Assembly (NCBI GenBank): GCA_022266195.1
Contig: WHVY01000008.1
Location: forward strand, 2,356,001-2,420,000
DNA: 64,000 nt
Source: Tetranychus cinnabarinus
Lineage: Eukaryota > Arthropoda > Arachnida > Trombidiformes > Tetranychidae
Reading direction: 5' to 3'
Shown: one piece after another, positions 37,742-48,606 of the stretch
How the letters are laid out: every line of letters begins with the position of its first letter
Position numbering within the stretch: the first letter of the stretch is position 1
Position numbers and translations under genes: made by a program
Notes under the pieces: model-generated
What the model was told of the DNA's origin: nothing
The model's database searches: none
Seen by the model: only the letters and a program-made list of their open reading frames with translations

Positions 37742-39320
37742 ATGTCTCAACCGTTTTTATTCGGTAATGGTAATAGCCAACAACAGTCAAAATATCTTGT
37801 TGAATTCAAAGCTGGTAAAATGACTATGAATGGTTCAACTGTCACTCCAATTAAAAGGAAAGGATTGGTTTATCTGCATCAAAGTGATGATAATTTGATG
37901 CATTTCTGTTGGAAAGATCGTCAAACTGGTGTTACTGAAGATGATCTCATTCTGTTTCCAGGCAAGTTTAACAAATGAATATTTTGTAGATGACGTGAAA
38001 TATTTCATGTTTATGATAATGTTTATTTTATTTTTCTACAGACGATGCGGAGTTTAAAAAGGTTCCACAATGTACAACAGGTCGAGTTTTTGTTTTAAAA
38101 TTTAAAACATCGAAAAGATGTTTTTACTGGATGCAAGAGCCTAGCTCAGACAAAGATGATGACTTCTGTAAAAAGATAAATGAATATCTAAACAATCCAC
38201 CCACTCCAGGATCAAGAGGAAGTTCTTCTGGAGGTCCATCATTATCTGGAGGCCTTGGTAGTCTTGGTAGTTTAGCTGAACTAGGATCTCTTCGAGAGTC
38301 TGAGTTCCAGAATTTACTTAATAATATAAACCCACAGCAGTTGATGCAAATGATAGGCATGCAAAATTCGTCTGGCCTTTCATCTAGGCCACACAGATCA
38401 GGAATTAGCTCCGTGCTCAGTGGGACTGGTGCTAATTCATCCAGTCTTAATCGTGTAGGGGACGTAGAGCAATCAGCATCTAGGACTGCATCTGAAGCTA
38501 CTGCGACAAATACTAGTTCTTCTGGAAGTTCTCAGCCTCGTATTCAATTGGGTGACCTACAATCAATTATTTCTGGTTTATCCGTACCTAAAGGAGATCA
38601 ACAGGATAAAGGGGAAATTAAAGGTGAATTTGTTTCATCAATTTTATAATCAAAGCTTATTCTAATCAAATTTTTATTATCTTTCCTTAACAGCATTATC
38701 CTCCATAATCAAATCTGAAGCTTTACAAACTCTTCTTGCAAACGAAGAGTTTATGAAAGGAGTTAAAGAACGACTTCCCCCCACAGAGACTGCAGAGTCT
38801 GCATCAACGTCCATAACATTAAATGAACAAGTATCCTCAACGCTTCAGTCTCCACAATTTCAACAAGCATTGAATAAATTCGGAATGGCCTTGCAATCCG
38901 GTCAACTTGGACCTCTTTTACATCAATTCGGTCTTAGCCCGGCTTGTATTGAAGCCGCCAATAAAGGAGGTAAATTATTTTACATATTCATTTGTAATGA
39001 GAGCACTCTATAACTCGTATGAGTTGCTTTCATGAATTTCATGCAGTAATTAGATTGCCGATTCTAACATTTCAACGATACCTCTTAGTTTACGTATCAA
39101 TTCTGTTTGATAATTTCTCATAAAAAAATCTGAAATGTTTTATGAATTGTGTATCTGCATTTTGTTCAACTCTGTCGTAATGTTTAAATATTTATTAACC
39201 CTTACCTTTTCTTTTATAGATCTGGAAGCTTTTGTTAAAGTGCTGGAAGAAGAAGAGAAAAAAAATCAAGGTGATAAAAAAGAGGAAAAGAAAGAAGATA
39301 CAGAAATGGCCCTTGATTAG
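37742..39320 (+). CDS. ADRM1: Proteasomal ubiquitin receptor ADRM1/Rpn13
   Basis: Rpn13 docks on the 26S proteasome through Rpn2, binds ubiquitin and recruits the deubiquitinase UCH37. Exons 37742-37961, 38042-38623, 38694-38969 and 39220-39320 give 392 aa. The Pru domain (~17-132) has YLVEFKAGKM, GLVYLHQSDDNLMHFCWKDR, LFPDDAEFKKV and FYWMQEP. The DEUBAD domain (~270-375) has LQSPQFQQALNKFGMALQSGQLGPLLHQFGL, and the acidic C-terminus ends DTEMALD. The first intron starts with GC (G|GCAAGT) instead of GT, and the frame demands this site. It converges on PPID; the AATAAA is at 39482-39487. Confidence 0.97.
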
Positions 39321-39456
39321 TAAGAAAGTACGGCGGTTATTCCTGGTCACCCAGTTTATAATAAAGTGATTCAAAGAAAAATTTATTGTCCCGAAGATTT
39401 CAATGATTATTTTGCTCATCAATTCAGTTCAGGATTTTTGAAACTTCTGGCATTAA

Positions 39457-39487
39457 TTTATTCAAAAAATGATCGGTTCAAAATAAA
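39457..39487. terminator. Back-to-back poly(A) signals of ADRM1 and PPID
   Basis: Plus-strand AATAAA at 39482-39487 (ADRM1) and minus-strand AATAAA at 39462-39457 (PPID). With cleavage 15-30 bases downstream of each, the two transcripts would overlap at their 3' ends. Confidence 0.55.
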
Positions 39488-39596
39488 TGTTTAACTTGTA
39501 TAATAAATAATTGCAGGAGAAACGACAAAACAATGAACAAAAAATGAAAAGACGTTATGACATGAAATAAGTTATTGTGAAAGTTGTTCGATTGAA

Positions 39597-41344
39597 TTAT
39601 GCAAAAAGTTTTGCATAAGCTTGCCTCTCCCTTGCTCGGTAAGATTCCATTTCACCAAGAACGGCTGCTAACTCTGCTTGGATTGCCTTTTCATTCGGAG
39701 ACAATTTTTGAGCTCGCTTCAACGATTTGAGGGCAGCTTCATAATCACGAATGCCATGTAATGCTTGTCCTTTTCTGAAAAGTGCCTTTATATTTTCTGG
39801 TTCCAAATCAAGAGCTTCATCACAATCAATTAAGGCTTCGTTATAGCGCTTCAGTTTGATTTTACAAGCAGTGCTAGTAAAAAGCAAAAAATGAAATTGA
39901 ATGGCAAGTCTTTTAAATTGAATTATCAAACTTAATATTAAATTACCTGTTGAGGAGACATTGAAATTGGAGTTCTGTAACTCTTTTTTCATCTTCTTTA
40001 TTCATCTTGTCTTCGTCGTGTAATTTATTCAAGTATCTTAAAGCTTTTGCGTATTTTGAACAAGCCGTGGTGAAAGCCTCTTTCATATAAAACTTGTTTC
40101 CTGCAGCTTTCATTTTTTCCGCAGCTCGGATGAATGAATCAATCTGTCAATTGACAATAATCAAAGTTATTAGACAAATAACTTCATTTGACTAACTGCT
40201 ATTAATCAAACTTACATTGTTGGGATCTAAATCCGAGTCCTCTGGAAACGGAGGATAAACATCTTCAGTTCCATCATCTGGCCCCAATCCTAAATCTTGA
40301 CCAGGTTTCAATTGACCACAATCAATGATCAAGACACGCTATTGATAAAAATTGAGAAATTATATTAAGGTTGGAATAAGCAGGTTAAAAACTCACCTCA
40401 ATAGGTTTTTCTGTATCTGGATTAGCATGAAGATCTTCAATCATATGTACGATTTTCATTCCTTTGCGAACTTGGCCAAAAGCAACATGTTTATTATTTA
40501 AATGATCTGCAGGTACAGTGGTGATAAAAAATTGAGATCCATTCGTGTTAGGTCCACTATTCGCCATGCTGACAATTCCAGGCTTGTCATGCTGTGGATT
40601 GAAAAATAAAAAAATGAGAGTCATCTTAGATAGCATTTAGATAAATTATCAACTTTCAAAATTAAAACTGCTATGATTACCGCGATTGTGAATCCTTCAT
40701 CATCGAATTTAGGTCCATAAATACTTTCACCGCCAGTTCCATCATTATTTTCAAAGTCTCCACCTTGGACCATGAAATTTTTGACAACTGAATGATTTAT
40801 GGAAAAAATAGAAAATAAAATCTTAATATTGTGATGATCCGAGTTTCGGTATTACAAGTATTGTAAGTCGCAAGTTTAGTTAGTTCTTATCGAGGCAATT
40901 GCAACTGTTCCCAATCAACCATGTGCAAGTTTCGCTGTGAGAACTGTGCACTTGCCACCGGTTGAGACGCCAATTCTCATCGATTTTCACCTCTTTAAAG
41001 TAACAACAATATGAATAAAATAAATGTGCATTTTTACCTCTATGAAACTCTACTCCTTTGTAACACAAATTATAACCACTTTTTGAGGTTCCACGTTCAC
41101 CTGTACACAATGCTCGAAAATTTTCGCAAGTCCGTGGCAGTATCTTGTCAAATAGCTCAATCACAATCCTTCCAACTGCATGAAGAATAAAATATAAAAT
41201 ATGAGTTGCAGAATTAAAACTATTTGAGTAGATAAATTATCAAGTATGAAGCTAATTTTCAGTTGACCTACCCTTTTCATCAGAGATGGCAACATCAAGA
41301 TAAACGAAGGTTCCATTTGCCAAATCAAGTTGTTCGTTATTCAT
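39597..41344 (-). CDS. PPID: Cyclophilin-40 peptidyl-prolyl isomerase (Hsp90 co-chaperone)
   Basis: PPID isomerises prolyl bonds and binds Hsp90 through TPRs. Exons 41344-41272, 41175-41038, 40787-40681, 40591-40397, 40338-40216, 40143-39947 and 39873-39597 all join in phase. They give 369 aa, essentially the animal length. The cyclophilin domain (~8-180) shows FHRVVKNFMVQGGDF (catalytic Arg), MANSGPNTNGSQFFIT and NKHVAFGQV. His stands where cyclophilin A has the cyclosporin-binding Trp, as is typical for Cyp40. The TPR part (~215-360) includes KLKRYNEALIDCDEAL and ALFRKGQALHGIRDYEAAL. The gene is divergent from Elongin B and convergent with ADRM1. Confidence 0.97.
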
Positions 41345-41984
41345 TTCTATGAAATTATAATACAAAATCAAGACTTGCGATGAATAGCTGCTTTAACGAT
41401 AGGATGCACCGGAGTAAACAAAGGAAAGCAAAAATTAGTACACTCCATTTCAAAAGTTTGGTCCATCCTCAGCTATTTAATTAACGAGGGTCGTACTAAA
41501 AGACAATAACCATAACAGTAGAGCTGAGACGGTTACGGGTAACCGATGATTTGTTTAGTGGAGGAGGAAAAGTAACCGGTTACATCGTTTTTAGACCGAG
41601 TAACCAGTTAGTGGTAGAAAAAGAAAGAGAAAAAGAAAGAGATAGCGATGTTCAGTTTGTTTATGTTGAAAATTATTGAATCTAACACTAGAGGCGCTTG
41701 TCTCTCAAAATTTTCACCAATTCTTTTTGTAGTTATTCTAATCATCATTAGATGACGCTTTGATCCTCGTGCAGTCTTTTCAAGAGACTTTCTTCTTACT
41801 TTTTCTCTTACTCTGTCTTCTATGGTTACCAGACCAAAGAGCTTCTCTTTAAACTATAATCGAGTTAAAAACAATCATCATTTTGTTTCTTTCTGCAGTT
41901 ACCTTTTTTTGTTCATTTCATTTTTCTATTTTTTTCAGTTAAAATCAGTCGCCAAATTAAACGAGTTTAGTTCTAACCATCAAG
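41345..41984. promoter_or_regulatory. Divergent promoter region, PPID and Elongin B
   Basis: 640 bases between opposing start codons. It contains the Grainyhead-like palindromes listed separately and a pyrimidine-rich stretch (41740-41940) before the Elongin B start. No TATA box was recognised. Confidence 0.5.
41530..41610. promoter_or_regulatory. Three Grainyhead-like AACCGGTT sites
   Basis: An inverted repeat CGGTTAC-GG-GTAACCG at 41530-41545, a perfect 12-base palindrome GTAACCGGTTAC at 41572-41583, and GTAACCAGTTA at 41600-41610. Grainyhead/CP2 proteins bind AACCGGTT-like palindromes. Binding here is inferred from motif shape only. Confidence 0.5.
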
Positions 41985-42356
41985 ATGTCCGTTTTTCTCA
42001 TGGTTCGGCGTAGAAAGACAACTATTTTCTTGGATGCTAAAGAAAATACTACAGTATTGGAGATCAAGAAGATGATCGCAGGTATTACCAAAGTCGATGT
42101 CGAGGATCAAAGACTTTACTACAATGATGAAATTTTGGAAGACAATAGATGCCTCAGCGAATATTACATTAATGATAATACGGCTAAGGCTCAATCGCCA
42201 GCAACTATTGGCCTTGCTTTCCGCGACTTCAACTCAAGTGACTCAAACAAATTTGAAAAACTGGAAGTAACCCCTTTATCCACTCCTCCTGAGCTACCTG
42301 ACGTAATGAAAACCCCTGACAATGCTCCATCTTCAATACCACTTGAACAACATTAA
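41985..42356 (+). CDS. ELOB: Elongin B
   Basis: A ubiquitin-like adaptor that pairs with Elongin C in Elongin A transcription factor and in Cullin-2/5 E3 ligases. It is a single exon of 123 aa. MSVFLMVRRRKTTIFLDAKE, a ubiquitin-like fold to about residue 80, SPATIGLAFR and the C-terminal PPELPDVMK motif match the family end to end. AATAAA follows at 42422-42427. Confidence 0.97.
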   Translation: MSVFLMVRRRKTTIFLDAKENTTVLEIKKMIAGITKVDVEDQRLYYNDEILEDNRCLSEYYINDNTAKAQSPATIGLAFRDFNSSDSNKFEKLEVTPLSTPPELPDVMKTPDNAPSSIPLEQH

Positions 42357-42640
42357 TTTAATTTCTTTTCTGTGCAAAAAAAACATCTTTGAAACTTCTG
42401 TGAACATTATAATTTGAAATTAATAAATTGTCGAGAGATTTCAGCTCGAACTCCACTAATTGAATTATTTGTCATCCTTTTTTTTGCATTAATACCATTG
42501 CATTAATGCATTTCCATTGTTTTATAAAATATGTGCCCCAATCTAAAAGATGGTCCCTAGCTTGAATATGTGTTCATAAACAAATAAACCAATCATTGAA
42601 ACCATTTTCCACTTTCACTCACCTTTGATCTGTTATTCCT

Positions 42641-42659
42641 TTTCTCTCTCTCTCTCTCC
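42641..42659 (+). repeat. (CT)n microsatellite forming a splice acceptor tract
   Basis: A CT dinucleotide run directly followed by CCATTAG and the first recognisable CPT1-derived exon. It serves as that exon's pyrimidine tract. Confidence 0.7.
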
Positions 42660-42664
42660 ATTAG

Positions 42665-43959
42665 AATAACATCAAAAATGGTGTCTTCCCATCATCACTT
42701 GAGTTTTTAGCTGCTATTCTCGTACTGGTAACAGCATGTCATTTTGTATTTGAAATCGACCCAAGCTTTGGTTTCATCAGCTTTGCCAGCTCTCACTTTC
42801 CTATTACGTAAAAAACATTTTGACTTTTCATTATCTTTTCAGCGAACAACCATCACAAAATCACTCACCGCCTTCTTTCCCTTCTTAATCACTTTTAGGT
42901 CAATTGTGAAACTTTTCGATTTGGCTGATTCTGCTCGTAGTATCATAGCATGTTTCATTTACGGGATTTGTGTTTGGGTTGCAAAAGCAATGGTTATGAA
43001 GTATACTCTCAGATGTCTACTTATTTATAAAGGATGGATGTATGAATCTCATGGATCGGGTCAGTTTTCTTTTTCTTTCTTTCTCTTCTTTTATAAACTA
43101 ACTTTGTTCTCATATTATTCATTTTAGGTCCATCTCTTTTATCTCAAATATGGGTTTTCTTCATGAAAATGCTGACGATAAAAAAGCCATTATTATATTC
43201 CTACCAAGGAGCTTTACCTAGACTACCTTTGCCCTCTGTTAGCGATACTATTGATAGATACCTAATGTCCATCCGAGCTTTATGTGAAAACGAAGAAGAT
43301 TACCAAAGAAAAACTAAATTAGCTCATGAATTCCGTGATGGTGTAGCCAAACGATTACAAAAATATCTTATCTTCAAATCTTGGTGGGCTAGTAATTATG
43401 TAAGTTATTGTTGTGCTTCTATTTAAAACATCGTCTAATTTGTCTATCTTTCATCAATTTTTTATTATTTTAAGGTGTCTGATTGGTGGGAAGAATATGT
43501 CTACCTTAGAAGCAGATCACCTCTTATGATTAATTCAAACTTTTATGGTATTGATACATTATTTGTGGTTCCAACTTCAAGTCAAACATCACGAGCTGCA
43601 AACCTTGTTTATTCTTGTCTCATTTTCCGCAGGCTCATCGATCGTCAAGAGTTAAAGCCAATCATGATTCAAGGTTAATTCCTCTCTGTTCATGGCAATA
43701 TGAAAGATTATTCAACACTACACGGATCCCTGGTATTGAGACTGATAAGTTGGTTCACTATTCAGATTCACAACACATTGTTGTTCTGTGTAAGAACAAA
43801 TATTATAAAGTTAATATCTATTTTAAAGGACGTTTACTTTTACCTCGAGAGATTGAAAGCATTCTCGATAAGATTGTTGTTGATGAGAGCCAAGCTTTAA
43901 GAAGTGAAGAACACCTTAGTGTTGTCATATTAGTAGTAGATTCTTCTGATTCCGAATAA
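42665..43959 (+). pseudogene. CPT1: Carnitine O-palmitoyltransferase 1 pseudogene (both ends missing, one frameshift)
   Basis: Intact CPT1 makes acylcarnitines at the outer mitochondrial membrane. Segments 42665-42807, 42899-43059, 43128-43399 and 43475-43959 retain splice sites and phase, so this is a genomic, not retro-, copy. Recognisable blocks are FEIDPSFGFISF, YKGWMYES, LPRLPLPSVSDTIDRYL, LKSWW-like FKSWWASNYVSDWWEEY, INSNFYGIDTL and ERLFNTTRIPG. In the last segment the frame stops at 43676-43678, while CPT1 similarity continues in another frame from 43675 (IPLCSWQYERL): one base is missing at 43673-43675. Similarity ends near 43930, before the catalytic acyltransferase half with its active-site His. 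No N-terminal regulatory exon fits upstream, where Elongin B ends. It is therefore very likely nonfunctional as an enzyme. Confidence 0.85.
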
Positions 43960-44293
43960 AAGATAATTTGTAAATTAAAAATTCTCATAGATTTATTCAA
44001 CTTTAACTTAATTTAGAAATAATTAGTGTCGTCTTCGGTCTGTGTTGCATATTTTGCTGGCCACCTAGAGTAATCAACATACAATTAGAATAACTTATCA
44101 AATCTCTCAATTCTGTGATTTTCAATTGATATTGTGACTGACAATATCGTGGTATCAGATAGAAGTATCAGATCAAGTATCTTACGTAAAAGATGTTATT
44201 TATATCGAGAGATCTTAGGAAGCTCAGAAATCAACTTCAACTCAACATCATTACGTTCTCTTGTATATCTATTTTAAATTTTGTGATTTTAAT

Positions 44294-45235
44294 ATGTCTG
44301 GTGCATCCAAATCTGATACCCATGGTGGTAAAGGTCAAAAACGTAAAAAAAATTATTACAAATCATTTACGAATAAACGGACAAAGTTTACTCCTTTCAA
44401 GGAAGGTGTCAAAGGTTTTTTAGTTAGCTGCAATAAAAGTGAGAATCATGCTGTGAGAGAAGCTTATCAACTTTTGAATAAGTATTCTGAAGAATTGGAG
44501 GATCTGGAGTTAGTGGCCAAAAACAGCGAATCCAATGAAGATGTTTCGATTAATAAAGAAACGGGTGAAAATAAAGCAGTCAAGGTTGAGGACATCGAGC
44601 TGGATAAGGAGCTTGCAAAGGAAGTTGATAAATTGAAAGAAGTCCGAAGACGCTTTAACCAACTCACTACTAAAACTCATAATGTCATCTTTATAGAAGC
44701 AAAGGAAAATTCATTGGATCCAAATGCCATTGTTAGCCGCATGTTTGATGATATAAAAAACAATTCCTCTACAAATGTAAAATTTTGTCTAAAAATGCTT
44801 CCAGTTATTACTACATGCAGTGCTCATATTGAAACAATCAAGAAAACATGCATGAATTTGCTGGAAAACCAACCAGAGGAAGCAAGTTATTATATTATAC
44901 CTAAAGTACGCGCCCATGACGGTATTACCCGAGAGGAAATTATACAGGCTATTGGGGATGCAGTTGCTGAAAAGAGGGAAAAATGGACTCCTGACTTTGA
45001 TAATGCTAAATTGACCATTGTGGTTAATATAGTAAATAAGTTTTGTTGTTTTTCCATTCTTTCAAATTTTAACCAGCTTAAGAAGTACAATCCTGTTGAG
45101 TACACTTTAGCCCGAGGCAGCTCAACCCAAGCTTCTGAGGATATCAAAAATGAGAATAAAGATGAATCAGGAGAGGCAGAAAAATCACCCTCTATAGAAA
45201 CTGGAACTGGAAAGATTCAAGATAAAAAGAAATAA
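44294..45235 (+). CDS. THUMPD1: THUMP domain-containing protein 1 (tRNA acetylation adaptor)
   Basis: The homologue of yeast Tan1. It delivers tRNA to the acetyltransferase NAT10/Kre33 for N4-acetylcytidine at position 12. A single exon of 313 aa. Family blocks: GVKGFLVSCN near residue 40, NHAVREAYQLLNKY, a charged linker (~75-130), then the THUMP domain (~145-245) with KFCLKMLPVITTCSAHIE and DNAKLTIVVNIVNKFCCFSIL. The C-terminal tail is Lys/Glu-rich, as in other animals. The in-frame extension before the ATG has only a TTG, so 44294 is taken as the start. Confidence 0.94.
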   Translation: MSGASKSDTHGGKGQKRKKNYYKSFTNKRTKFTPFKEGVKGFLVSCNKSENHAVREAYQLLNKYSEELEDLELVAKNSESNEDVSINKETGENKAVKVEDIELDKELAKEVDKLKEVRRRFNQLTTKTHNVIFIEAKENSLDPNAIVSRMFDDIKNNSSTNVKFCLKMLPVITTCSAHIETIKKTCMNLLENQPEEASYYIIPKVRAHDGITREEIIQAIGDAVAEKREKWTPDFDNAKLTIVVNIVNKFCCFSILSNFNQLKKYNPVEYTLARGSSTQASEDIKNENKDESGEAEKSPSIETGTGKIQDKKK

Positions 45236-45883
45236 GTGTTCGTATTAAATTTCATGTTTCAAAATTTAACTTCATTTCTTAAATTCTTCAACCACACAAG
45301 GTTTCGCGCCATTTCGTCTTTTATTAAAGTCTAATGCAAATTTCGTTTCTGCAAATCCATTTATCTAAGAAAAACATTATTTCAAACTTATCTTAGCGTC
45401 CAAAAAGTAGAATGCTGTGTAAACATAGAAACAAAAGAAATGCTCAATTAACAGACTATCTCTATGCATATTTTAGCTGTATTAAGATGAATGGAAAATG
45501 GCTTTAAGAGAAATGCTTTATCCATATTTACTGAGATCAAGTGTTGACCTGAAGAAACGTGAAAATATAATCTGAATCAGGTTTTCTCGTAGAGTATATT
45601 AAGGGTAAGCAAAGTTTCAGCATTGGGCTTGAGAATTAACTAGAATGGATAGAGGAGTTTAAGAAGATTAAATGATTATTTTGAATTGCGTGTTAAAAGC
45701 ATTTTAAAATGTTGTTATCAAAACAAGTTTTCAAAATGAGCGGTTGAACTTCAATGGTTGAAAGCAGCCCTTAGCAACCAATCGGAAATGGAAATGGTTG
45801 CGGTGGCAACTGGTCGTGGTAATGGTTAGGTAAAGAAGAATGGCACTTGCTGGTTTTTGATTCGTCAATAGTGCAATGCAGCT
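45236..45883. other. Intergenic, THUMPD1 to LARP1-like gene
   Basis: AT-rich, with a possible ATTAAA poly(A) signal near 45320. The last 120 bases have several TGG-rich steps (AATGGTTGCGGTGGCAACTGG), an inverted-repeat-like 5' leader. Nothing else was recognised. Confidence 0.5.
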
Positions 45884-47074
45884 ATGGAGTTAAAGGATAA
45901 TTTAATAAAGTACAACTTTAATGATAAAGATTGGCCAACACCGGGTGAAGCCGTCGTAACAACTAATGACGAAACAAGTGTTGAATGTGCAAGTGCTAAA
46001 CCTTCATTGCAAGCCAGTATTATCAATAAGGGGGGAGAGATCGATTCATCTGTAACAAACACTACGACAACAACTCAAGGAGCTAAGAAAGGTTCCAAAA
46101 ACAAATGGAGACCTTTGGAATTAGAAGTACCAACCAGTAAGCCTGAAAGACGACCACGACCTTCGAGGAACCACAGAAAAGATTCTATCAACTTAGATAA
46201 CTCACAATCATCAGAAGTTCCAAATGGCGGAGCTACCAGCAGCAAAAAATATGGTGATAACATGCTTCAAGCTTTAAACAATAATAGGATTAATACAGTT
46301 TCTTCAGCGCCTTCTTCGTCGGACAAAGGATTTCGTGGAGGTCGTCGAGGACGTGGTAGGGGTAGAGGTGGTCTATCTTCACAATCAAATCCAAGTAACA
46401 GTGGGGGAGGTAACATTGGTCCTGGATCTAGTGGACCAACACACCGTGGTGGCGGTGGACGCTCAAATCGTGGCTATGATCCAGGTCGCATTACTCCAAA
46501 TCATGAAGATTTTCCTGCCGATATCGCCTATTATGTTGATTATTCACCAATCTCTGATGCAGCTATTTCTAATGAGCCAGAGATTGATATTGGTTTAATA
46601 TCACCTACTTTAGGTCCACCAACACCAGCAGCAGTTGCTGCTGCTTTTGTCTCACCAGCTATTGTTCCAACTACAACTACTTTTGTGCCTACAGCAGCTT
46701 TCTTTTCTCCATATGCCGCCGCAGTAACCACTACTGCTTTACAGGACCCTAATGTGTTAAAGAAGTTGATAAAATCGCAAATTGAATATTATTTTAGTGA
46801 AGAAAACTTGCAACGTGATTTTTTCCTTCGACGTAAAATGGATGAAGAAGGCTACCTTCCTATTTCTCTAATCGCATCATTTCATCGAGTCAAAGCATTA
46901 ACCACTGAGGTAGCATTGGTCTTGGATGCTCTGAGAGGATCAGATAAAGTCGAATTTAATGAAGATGGAACAAAACTGCGGACAATCGTTGATCCTCTTA
47001 AATGGCCGATTTTTGATCAAACACAACCTCAAATTGCCTCGACTGCTTCATTGGGAACCAAGTTTACTTATTGA
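45884..47074 (+). CDS. LARP1: La-related protein 1-like, without DM15 region
   Basis: LARP1 binds 5'TOP mRNAs and poly(A). A single exon of 396 aa. N-terminal DWPTPGE and KGSKNKWRPLELE are LARP1-specific. An RGG-type stretch (GFRGGRRGRGRGRGG and HRGGGGRSNRGYDPGR, ~145-205) and an Ala/Thr/Pro linker follow. The La motif (~290-375) has LIKSQIEYYFSEENLQRDFFLRRKM, GYLPISLIASFHRVKAL and VEFNEDGTKLR. The frame ends about 25 residues after the motif. LARP1 proteins normally continue several hundred residues to the cap-binding DM15 repeats, which are not found before 48607. It may be a truncated paralogue or an intronless copy. A weak donor near the end (AA|GTTTAC) leaves a spliced extension possible. 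Confidence 0.9.
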   Translation: MELKDNLIKYNFNDKDWPTPGEAVVTTNDETSVECASAKPSLQASIINKGGEIDSSVTNTTTTTQGAKKGSKNKWRPLELEVPTSKPERRPRPSRNHRKDSINLDNSQSSEVPNGGATSSKKYGDNMLQALNNNRINTVSSAPSSSDKGFRGGRRGRGRGRGGLSSQSNPSNSGGGNIGPGSSGPTHRGGGGRSNRGYDPGRITPNHEDFPADIAYYVDYSPISDAAISNEPEIDIGLISPTLGPPTPAAVAAAFVSPAIVPTTTTFVPTAAFFSPYAAAVTTTALQDPNVLKKLIKSQIEYYFSEENLQRDFFLRRKMDEEGYLPISLIASFHRVKALTTEVALVLDALRGSDKVEFNEDGTKLRTIVDPLKWPIFDQTQPQIASTASLGTKFTY

Positions 47075-48606
47075 ATTTCGGTAATTTATGATCAGCAAAC
47101 TTTTTTCATCAATTTTATCCGACTATCTCTACGAATTACCTGTTTCACTATCTTGCGAATCAATCCAAGTACCAATAATTTGATCTGTAACCTCTCTCCA
47201 GTTTCTTTGATTCAAAATGCTCAGTTTAAATAAGATCATTTTTTGAATCATTAATTGGCTTTTTAGTTTCAATTTTGTCTTCATTTGTATAGCTTTGTTC
47301 TATCAACTTCAACAGACTAAGTTGTTAATACTTGAGATTAACTTTGATCATTTTACCATAACTGACTTAGTTTCATCAGTTGATGTGATTGATAACATTA
47401 ATTTCTACTTTTTGAAAATTAAGTTAGAACTTGTGTTTCATCTGGAGAAACTGGACTTACTTGGTAAACTGACGCAATCATTTCAATCAATTGTTCATTA
47501 TTCCCACCTGAGAAAGAGGATGGCAAAGGATTATTGAAAACAAATTTGTTTTGATAAACATATTATCTGTTAACACAATTGTTGATGAAATGAATATTGG
47601 TTCATCTGATTCATTTGGTGATGGTGGTAAAGCTTTTGTGACTGGAATCGATCCAGATAATTGTTTACCCGACTTGTTTATTTTTCATGTGTCTTTGACG
47701 ACTCTCTCCATCTCGTGAGATTGATTATTCAGAAGCAAAAGTTGAGTTTGAGTACGACACTTGAATTTATATATTTTGATTGCGTTGCTCATCAGCTTTT
47801 CTAATATTTACACGTTTCTCAGACTCTTTTCCACCTTCATTATCATCATCATCTCCCTCTACATCTTCATTAATCTCGCCTAGTCTATGATTATTTATTT
47901 TGGTGATTCAATTTAGCTTATTTACTCATTACTACTACACTGATGGACTAAAATAATGCAATAAGCATATTTCAATGATAATTTCGTTAAATAATTCAGT
48001 CTAATTAAAAATTTGTTAATAATTATATAAATTTTTTAGGTGCTCAAGCTGATTATTAATCTTGATTGTTACCAAAACATTTCATTAATTCAAAAATGAA
48101 AATTGCATTCGATTATTCTTGAACTTTCGCGCTGTACCAAAATAAATGCAATTTTATTTAATTTTAGTATCGAATGAATTTTCACGATCAACTTGATTGA
48201 TAGATACAACTTTATGATCAAATGTTCCATCTATCATGAGCTTTCACCAAGATGATTGATAATGAGATCTTATTTTCACGATTTAGTCCAATTTGAAATT
48301 AATTTAGTAAAATGCATCAACAGAATGTTCATTCTAACTTTCAATTCACATCAAATGTTGACTGATTATTTCACTAGCCAAACCAGTGATATACTCTTCA
48401 TCAAAAACCATTTATTTTAATATTTACCTTCTACTGGTGAAAACTTTCGGATTCATTGAAAATATCATTTTTTTAATAACAGACTTTGTGGGATAGGATC
48501 AAAACAAATCTAGTTTTACTAAGATAATTTTTCTCGCGGATTACATTATTACTTGTGATTCAATAAAAACATTTTGCCTAAAACGATTGTTTTACAATAC
48601 ATTTCT
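47075..48606. other. Intergenic, LARP1-like gene to Ser-rich gene
   Basis: AT-rich. One stretch (~47520-47718, plus) is open and compositionally protein-like (GSSDSFGDGGKAFVTG, DPDNCLPDLF) but has no recognised family and no clear splice frame. The rest shows nothing. Confidence 0.5.

Noticed and set aside
42841..42898. Acceptor at 42842 (TTTTCAG|CGAACA) as start of the second CPT1-derived exon
   Set aside because: It breaks phase with the previous exon; the acceptor at 42898 keeps the CPT1 frame (FPIT-SIVKLFD).
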